DNA of 64,000 bases from Oikopleura dioica (Eukaryota; Chordata; Appendicularia; Copelata; Oikopleuridae): assembly GCA_907165135.1 (NCBI GenBank), contig OU015568.1, positions 4,224,501 through 4,288,500 of the forward strand, read 5' to 3'. Position 1 is the stretch's first letter. The number at the start of each line of letters is the position of its first letter. Below are positions 58,290 to 64,000 of this stretch, piece after piece. A program made the position numbers and the translations under genes. The notes beneath the pieces were generated by a model. It saw only the letters and a list, made by a program, of their open reading frames with translations, had not been told where the DNA came from and did not search any database.

Positions 58290-58604
58290 ATGATTTTTTC
58301 CTTCGCTCAAAACCGCCTCCTGAAAAAGAAATTTCAACTGCATCAATTATCTTCAACTCTTCAAGTGTTTCTTTGTTGTTCTCTTTTTATTTTCTTCATT
58401 TATGATAATTATTTCTCAGGAAATGTTTCTCGCAAAGGCGCTCCTGGAAAAAAAGCTCACCGAGAAAATCAGGTTTTTTCTCGAAAGCTGATTAGGGCGG
58501 ATGAGCTTGTTAAAAAATCATCGGTTTCTTGCGCACAAGGGGTTCATGAATTAAAAATAAGCTGTACTCAGCTTGGTGAACGAGTGGTTCCAGTTCTTTT
58601 TTAA
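58290..58604 (+). CDS. Weak ORF, 104 codons
   Basis: The C-terminal half (RKLIRADELVKKSSVSCAQG then VHELKISCTQLGE) looks protein-like and follows a possible acceptor TTTCTCAG near 58420. The N-terminal half resembles a hydrophobic or intronic stretch. There is no AATAAA near the stop and no recognised family. Confidence 0.2.
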   Translation: MIFSFAQNRLLKKKFQLHQLSSTLQVFLCCSLFIFFIYDNYFSGNVSRKGAPGKKAHRENQVFSRKLIRADELVKKSSVSCAQGVHELKISCTQLGERVVPVLF

Positions 58605-59502
58605 TGTTTGGATGAAAAGATAGTCTTCCTTGAATTTCAAATTCAAAGTCGGAACTCGGATCAAAAATCGATATGAAAAAGAAAAAACACGATTGACAAA
58701 GGGGTTCTTCCGTTTAACGCAAATTTGAGCATCAAAATAAGGGTGTCAACAAAAAAGGTGAAAACTCTTTAACATTAACTCCGAGTTGAAGGGAGACCCT
58801 TAATCAGATTCGGCTTAAAATTTCAAAGACTTACTCATTGGAAATATCGTCAGATCAACAGAGTGTCTTGCTCTTTTCGAGATATCTTCTGAAAGATCAG
58901 ATACTCTTTGACCCTATTTTTTTGTTCAAAAAGGAATATTATTCTTTATCGACTTTCAGAAGTCTAAAAAGGAAAGGACATTGTCTCGGCAAATATGCCA
59001 TTTTAATTTTCATTAATTTGCAATAGGAATTATTGGAAATCATAGCCAACTAACAGTTCTTAAAAATACACGAATCGTAACCCTAACCCTAACCGTAACC
59101 CCAACCCTAACCCTAAGATTTCTAGAGCTTTTCTTTTTGAACATTTCTGGTGCTGAAATAAGTCTCTTATATCATTCTTCATTTTTTCAGCGAGAAATAA
59201 AAGGAGTTCTCTCCACTTAATTTGTCTAAAAGAAAACTACTGATTCAATTTAACTGAAAACGGACGCGCCGTTTTTTCGGGCAGACTGAGCCATCTCGGA
59301 TAATCGCCAAAAACGCATTTTAGCGGGACTGAAAATCCAGCAACTACAGACGTAGATTTTAAGGGGATTTATCTTTAAACACGCTTGTCAAATTTGGAAT
59401 ACAGTAGATTTTGATCTGTAACTCAATCTTTCTCTGAAAAAAGATAACACGAAGGCCTCAAGATTGGGTTGAAAATTTAATCCAATCAAAGGTCTTTATG
59501 GC
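58605..59502. other. Gene-poor stretch with telomeric repeats
   Basis: At 59079-59116 there are six consecutive CCCTAA-type units, some variant (CCGTAA, CCCCAA). Elsewhere no gene or hairpin is supported. Confidence 0.4.
59079..59116. repeat. Interstitial telomeric repeat (CCCTAA)n
   Basis: The run has the animal telomere unit with two variant copies. It is the longest of three telomere-like sites in the window. Confidence 0.75.
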
Positions 59503-59747
59503 ACTTAAGAGCCAATAAAAAGCAAAAACGTCGTTTTCACAAAAATTTGACCAATCAAAGCGAAGCTCTCGAATTTTTTGTTTCGACTCTAGAAATCAAC
59601 AGTTTAGGTCAAAAAACCATCGAAATTTCCTCCCTTTTTTACGAAACTCTTAATTTCTAGAGTCAAAACAGAGAAATATTGAGCTGCGCTTTGGTTGGTC
59701 AAATTTTTCGCGTAGGCAAAGTCTTTGCTTTTGATTGGCTCTTGCGT
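59503..59747. repeat. Fold-back element with CCAAT boxes
   Basis: Inverted arms share GAGCCAAT, AAAATTTGACCAA, CCAAAGCG and GACTCTAGAAAT. They are separated by about 50 bp. Similar in build to the elements at 7.75 and 18.62 kb. Confidence 0.7.
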
Positions 59748-60254
59748 TGGAAAAATCTTGATATAACGGACGATTACCTATTTGATTCGCTATCTTTTTA
59801 CTTACGGACATTATTCGCCGAATTGGTGGAAAAGAAAAAGTTCATTGTTTCGTTGACTTTGTTCTCCCCTCTCTTTTCATTCAGTAAAACAACAGTTCTA
59901 TCTGAACCTTGCATTTTACTCCTCTGAGGCAAGGCAGACTGGAGTAATTAAATTTCTTCTCATCAAGTGGATTTTCGAAAAAGCTCCGATAATCCGGGGA
60001 TTTCTGGTTATTGCAAAATATCGACTTGGTGATTTGGAAGCAAGGACGAAGAAAAAAGGGAGTTTGCCGCTAATTGCTGGCAGGGATGACACTTTGGAAT
60101 GGTCTGAAGGTCGGAGGTCGCGAAGACCGGGCGGGATGGACTTTTTTATCGATAAACCGTTCCTGTCGTGCACGAAGAAAGAACTCTGTCGAAAAGGATC
60201 TCTTTCGTCTTTTTTTAAAAGGCGATTCTTCGCTCTAAATTTTTAAATTTTAAA
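59748..60254. other. Intergenic stretch, nothing supported
   Basis: Both strands are open over 59916-60246 (85 codons minus, 70 codons plus), but neither frame has a motif, splice site or signal that I trust. Confidence 0.35.
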
Positions 60255-60313
60255 TTAAGGGTGTCAACAATGATTTTGGGCACATATTACCCAATCGTTG
60301 TTGACACCCTTAA
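60255..60313. mobile_element. 59-bp TTAA-flanked micro-hairpin
   Basis: TTAAGGGTGTCAACAATGAT on the left faces ATCGTTGTTGACACCCTTAA on the right. Arms of about 24 bp surround a roughly 10-bp loop. It may be the minimal form of a TTAA-targeting hairpin element. Confidence 0.65.
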
Positions 60314-60732
60314 AAAATCAATTAATTTTTGGAAAAAAATTGAGCCCATTTGTCCTTTAAAAATTTTGCGCGGAATGCTTTGCGCCGCGTGGCCCTGGAA
60401 CACGAGCCAATTTTTGTGGTTTTCGAAGAACTCTCTGCTCCAGTTGCTTTTTCGAGCGTCTTTTGTAATTTGCACTGGGTTGGGCATTTTTCTCTGGGCA
60501 CGCGGCGGGTTTTTGCAAATCACGAAACCGGCAAAATCCCCAACAAGGCCGAATCAGATAGATTACAATAGTCGCCCCTACTCTGCCTCAGCTTCGCAAA
60601 GCCGAGGTATATGTATCGCTACGTGAGTTGGATACCTTTCACATTTGTTACGTAATCAAAACTTTTTATTTTCACATATTGTAGGAGTATTTATTTTGGT
60701 TATTTTATTTTTCTGACATTAAAAAATTATTT

Positions 60733-61336
60733 TAAAAGTGGTATTCCCACGGCACCAGAAAATACTTAATATTTCAGAGTTTGTTCATAATTTTGATTTC
60801 AATTTTTTGCCAGCCTTACCAGCTCTTTTCAGAATTATGGTTTTCATGAGAAAAACTCAAATAGGGGATATTAATTCGGGAGGTGTCTGGAACCGACAAA
60901 AAAATTTCGAAAAATTTTGCATGCAAATTTTCAACCAATCAGAAACCTTCATTTGGGCTACCGGCCAATCAGCAACCGAGTAGCCGCCCAAACAAAATTT
61001 GTCGAAATCATTGTTGGTTCCTGACGCCACCCCCTTAATTACCTTGTCTCCATTTTCACAGATAACTGTAACCGTATCAGTTGTATCAGCTGTATTTGCT
61101 CGAAGCATCACCTTTGACATCGACTAGAAATTTATTTTTGAATTTTTGAATTTTTATTTTTGTGTTTTTTTTATGAAAACCTCGTTGAGGATGTCTTTTG
61201 AAAAGATATTCTTGAACGAAAGTCCGGATTTTCTTCGACTCTTTTCGGCCATTTCTTTCTCTCTTTCTCTTTGAAAGAAGCCGAAGGCGACTCTGTCATA
61301 TGAGTAACGTAAAAGTCTTACGAGTATTTCGGACAT
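60733..61336 (-). CDS. Small unrecognised gene with a MITE in its intron
   Basis: Exon 1 (61336-61181) starts MSEILVRLLRYSYDRVAFGF and has a basic coiled stretch ending DILNE. A 57-nt GT-AG intron leads to exon 2 (61123-61043), SMSKVMLRANTADTTDTVTV then ENGDK, in phase. The next intron contains the whole MITE copy 3. A short exon near 60867-60830 (MKTIILKRA) and a last exon near 60763-60733 (VFSGAVGIPLLK, TAA) probably follow, with AATAAA just after. The phase into the third exon is not fully resolved. The protein would be about 100 residues, basic, with no recognised family. Confidence 0.5.
60888..61034. mobile_element. MITE family A, copy 3
   Basis: The left end is GGGAGGTGTCTGGAACCGAC and the right end is TTGGTTCCTGACGCCACCCC, with two CCAATCAG boxes and GTAGCCGCCCA inside. 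TTAATT flanks both sides and may be the target duplication. It lies within an intron of the small gene at 60.7-61.3 kb. Confidence 0.8.
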
Positions 61337-61640
61337 GTCACATAAGGGTCTGATCGCCAGTTTAAATCAAAGAGAGTCTTACCATTGGAATATCGCAGTT
61401 TTGAAACATGTCTTCCACTTTACGCCGTTCTGACATATTTTCACAGGCTAAATTGCTTGTTATCCTCCGGTCAAAGTTATGGACACCATCTTCTGTCAAT
61501 CAGACTCAGCCGAAAAAAAAGTTCATCGATTTTTTAACGCTAAAAGGTTGAAAAATGGCTTTGTAGAAGATTCATTGAAAATAAAGATTTTTCTAAGGGA
61601 ATTTTTCTTAAGGGGATATCTAAAATGACGGGCTAAAAAT

Positions 61641-61799
61641 GAGGAGGTGTCAGGAACAGACAAAAAATTTCGACTAACTCCGCATTGAAATTTTCAACCA
61701 ATCAGAAGCCTGGATCTGGCTCACCGGCCAATCAGCAGCCGAGGAGCCGCCCACGCAAAATTTGTCGAAATTTTTTGTCGACTCGTGACACCAACCCCT
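61641..61799. mobile_element. MITE family A, copy 4
   Basis: The left end is GAGGAGGTGTCAGGAACAGA and the right end is TCGACTCGTGACACCAACCC. Two CCAATCAG boxes and GAGCCGCCCACGC lie inside. CTAAAA occurs on both flanks and may be the target duplication. Confidence 0.75.
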
Positions 61800-62993
61800 A
61801 AAATTTTTTTTGTATCAATTTTAAAAATTGATTCTTGACCACTGAAAAGGTAATACCTACGCTAAGGACAAAACTCTGTTACCGTTCTTTATCTTCAATT
61901 TATTTTTTTTCTTCTTGTTCTTTTTTTCTCTTTTTGGTTGTTTTATGTCGACCGTAGAAAGTCCTCTATCTTCGCTCCTGATCGGTCGGATCAAGTGACT
62001 AGCTAAATTAAATTTGACAAGTGAGAAAGTTCGATGAAAACCTCAATCTTCGATAATGTCACATGAACAGTCGATTTTACTTATTTTGGATTCTTCTCTT
62101 GCTCTGCGGATTACTCTCAATGAGATGTTTATGTAAAGCGATAAGCTGCTGTCCGTTTTGGTAGAAGTTTCTGATTGAGAAACTGAATTGATTCATTGCT
62201 CCTCAAAATCAACTGCCTTCAGTTTATCAAAAGAAACTTTTAATCTAAACTCGGCAACCTGTGGAGGAATCCTGTGTCAGAGACCCTGAGTGAGGGTCTA
62301 AAATATAAAAAAGCGAAGCCGCTTTTCGGCTTTATATACTAAAAAGCCGCAACGCGGCTTTTTCATCAAAAAATATTTGCCAATTTTTTTCTATTTTTTT
62401 AGTAAAAAACACCATTTATTGAAATTTTACTCGATATTTCGATTGAACGAATTTTAGATTTCGGGATTGGGATAATCGTCACGTGGAGTGCTTGTTTATA
62501 AACGATCTTTGCGGTCTTTGCTTTCGAGTCTTGAGTCTCGACTCGTATCTAGGTCATTCTCAAAATATCCTTGGATGTATCTGTTTACACGATACAGTCC
62601 TTGCCTTAGCAGCCCTTTTTTAAGCCTGACTCAGGGTCTCGAAACTAAAAGGGTTAAGAGGCACCCTTATTTGACTCCATAAGGATTGCTTCGGGCATTT
62701 TTCTTCTCACGTTTTTCTAGCGCGTTTTTCATCCAAGTTTTTTAGCGAAAAAAGTTTTGTTTCTAAATCCAGTTGTGGATTGACGCAAGTCTATTTATAA
62801 CTTATAAAAATCTGCTGTTTTGATCGCGTGTTTCCACTTTCTAAAATGAGCACCATGCTCAAGAATCTGCTTGGCCAATAACACCGCCTGATAAGCCCGC
62901 CGAGAAGCGCTCAAGAGTTAAATTTTATCAGAAAAAGAAGCAGTCTCCAGAAATTCTGAGAACCGAACTTTATTGACTTAAACTAAGCAGCAT
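61800..62993. other. Intergenic stretch upstream of the thioredoxin-fold gene
   Basis: No gene is supported. Apart from the family B palindrome at 62.26-62.36 kb it also has a stray CCTGACTCAGGGTCT half-copy near 62625. Confidence 0.4.
62262..62362. repeat. Palindromic repeat, family B copy 3
   Basis: It has ATCCTGTGTCAGAGACCCTG and a GCGAAGCCGC/GCCGCAACGCGGC inverted pair around a short loop. Related to copies at 16.87 and 32.66 kb. Confidence 0.5.
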
Positions 62994-64000
62994 ATGTTTT
63001 TATATATTTGTACATTTCTACTTGTAAATGAACTTTTGGCGGAAGTCATTGTAGAGAACTTGAAAGAATGGAACAGAGAATTGAGAAGAGAAGGAGTTGT
63101 TTTGGCGCATTTTAGGACGAAATGGTGCTCCCCTTGCGACAGATTGGAGCGAGAATGGGACAGGAAAGGGTTAAATAATTTGACATTTTGGATTGTGAGT
63201 TCTAGAGCGAGGAGGCAGGAGTCGATAAAAATGCGACATTTTGTGAAAGTTTGAGCCAATCAGATGTCCGCATTCTGCCGTAAGGCCAATCAGTTTTCAG
63301 AAAAAATTGGCTTATTATCGATTTTTTGTCAGCTCATGAAAAATATTTTTAACCGAATGAAAGAGTTCAACAAGGCCCAGGACTGCAAAAATTTCAAAAC
63401 TCCTTTGTCTCGACTGTGACTGTCGACTGTACTGAAAATGAAGAAATCTGCAAAAGATACAATGTCGAAAGTTTTCCGTGCATCATTTCATTCTGTGACG
63501 GAAACAAAATCTTGAAACTCGACGATGATCAGGACTGGAGCATGAAAAAACTATTTGATGAAAAATAAGCTGTTTTCTCACTCCATAAAAAGCCAAGAAC
63601 GACAGAGTCTTTTCTCAAATTTGCCCAAGCTTCGATGGATTTTTTTCACGAAAAAGATGAAGGAGTGGCCTTCAGGTTGAAAAGTAAAGAAGAGCTTGAT
63701 TTCGTTAAGAAATCAAACTATGATACCCTCAATGTTCTTTTTACGCAACATTATGATCTTGAAGGAAAAGCTTCAAAATTTTATCGAATTAGAAAAATTG
63801 AGCCAATCAGAATCCTTTCTTTTATTTCTTGTCCAATCAGCGCTATTTTGAAGCTTTTGAAAAGCAAAGGCAAAATTCGAACAAGTAATGGAGCAAGTCA
63901 ACTTCGCCTTATCTTCAAAAACTCGATTCGTTGTCATGGACTTAGATCTCGTACCGAAAGGGACCTTCAACAGCAAGCCCTTGAGAATTCCTGCTGATAA
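62994..64000 (+). CDS. Secreted thioredoxin-fold (PDI-like) protein, continues past window
   Basis: The ATG at 62994 opens MFLYICTFLLVNELLAEVIV, a signal peptide. Exon 1 (62994-63169) then gives VVLAHFRTKWCSPCDRLERE, the first half of a thioredoxin fold with a WCSPC active site. Exon 2 (from 63364) gives VTVDCTENEEICKRYNVESF, then PCIISFCDGNKIL, with the cis-Pro region. The frame then meets TAA at 63566, but a protein-like frame resumes at 63590 (ESFLKFAQASMDFFHEKDEG, then ELDFVKKSNYDTLNVLF). A GA-AG intron at about 63557-63589 would join them in phase. A last exon near 63889-64000 (FVVMDLDLVPKG) runs off the edge. The family fits endoplasmic-reticulum disulphide isomerases, though the CSPC motif is not the classical CGHC. 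Neighbouring repeats interrupt introns 1 and 3. Confidence 0.7.

Noticed and set aside
61384-61439. Upstream minus-strand exon (MSERRKVEDMFQNC) for the gene at 61336
   Set aside because: A GT donor follows it, but its phase does not match the next exon, whereas the ATG at 61336 gives one continuous frame. It may belong to another transcript.
1-64000. 5S rRNA, U snRNA or larvacean spliced-leader RNA gene
   Set aside because: I looked for recognisable core motifs and found none. Without a covariance-model search I cannot exclude a divergent copy.

Overview
This is eukaryotic DNA from a small-genome animal, most likely an appendicularian tunicate (Oikopleura-like). The genes recognised are animal genes: a trefoil/Thr-rich secreted protein, an inter-alpha-trypsin-inhibitor heavy-chain relative, a Shaker-type Kv channel, an SK channel, a four-Cys/WCSPC thioredoxin-fold protein, argininosuccinate synthase, a CFA-synthase-like methyltransferase and an MFS sugar-transporter relative. 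They are split by very short GT-AG introns, commonly 36-50 nt. AATAAA lies close behind many stop codons. A few junctions lack GT donors, a feature known from larvaceans. The species assignment is inference; no rRNA, Hox or spliced-leader marker was found.

Layout. 1-6.5 kb: a trefoil protein with a poly-threonine tail running off the left edge (minus), an 85-residue secreted protein (plus), a small Cys-containing secreted protein (plus), an unrecognised multi-exon locus (plus) and a converging unrecognised gene (minus). 8.0-13.1 kb: two minus-strand genes in tandem, an ITIH-like gene and a large VWA7/hemicentin-like gene. 13.7-14.6 kb: a small minus-strand gene. 14.6-35.8 kb: gene-poor DNA full of fold-back (hairpin) elements and CCAAT-box repeats, with a few weak ORFs. 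35.9-36.4 kb: a 77-residue gene. 37.0-50 kb: a plus-strand block of paralogue 1 of an unrecognised family, a Kv channel, a methyltransferase, argininosuccinate synthase, a complete LTR retroelement, and paralogue 2 of the same family. 50.4-55.7 kb: an MFS transporter with a tRNA-Leu nested in it, tail-to-tail with an SK channel. 55.7-62.9 kb: repeat-rich DNA with one small gene. 63-64 kb: a thioredoxin-fold gene running off the right edge.

The main theme is recent reshaping of a compact gene set by non-autonomous elements. A 4.2-kb LTR element with identical 210-bp LTRs and a 5-bp target duplication sits 19 bp after the argininosuccinate synthase stop codon. A 763-bp TTAA-flanked fold-back element fills intron 1 of the same gene exactly up to the splice acceptor; removing it leaves a 42-nt intron. 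Other introns carry a MITE copy (60.9 kb), a bidirectional 13-bp satellite (41.3-41.85 kb) or a tRNA (50.86 kb). The Kv channel has a GYED selectivity filter in place of GYGD.

Exon coordinates were worked out by hand and may be off by a few bases. Where phases did not close I say so. No database search was run.
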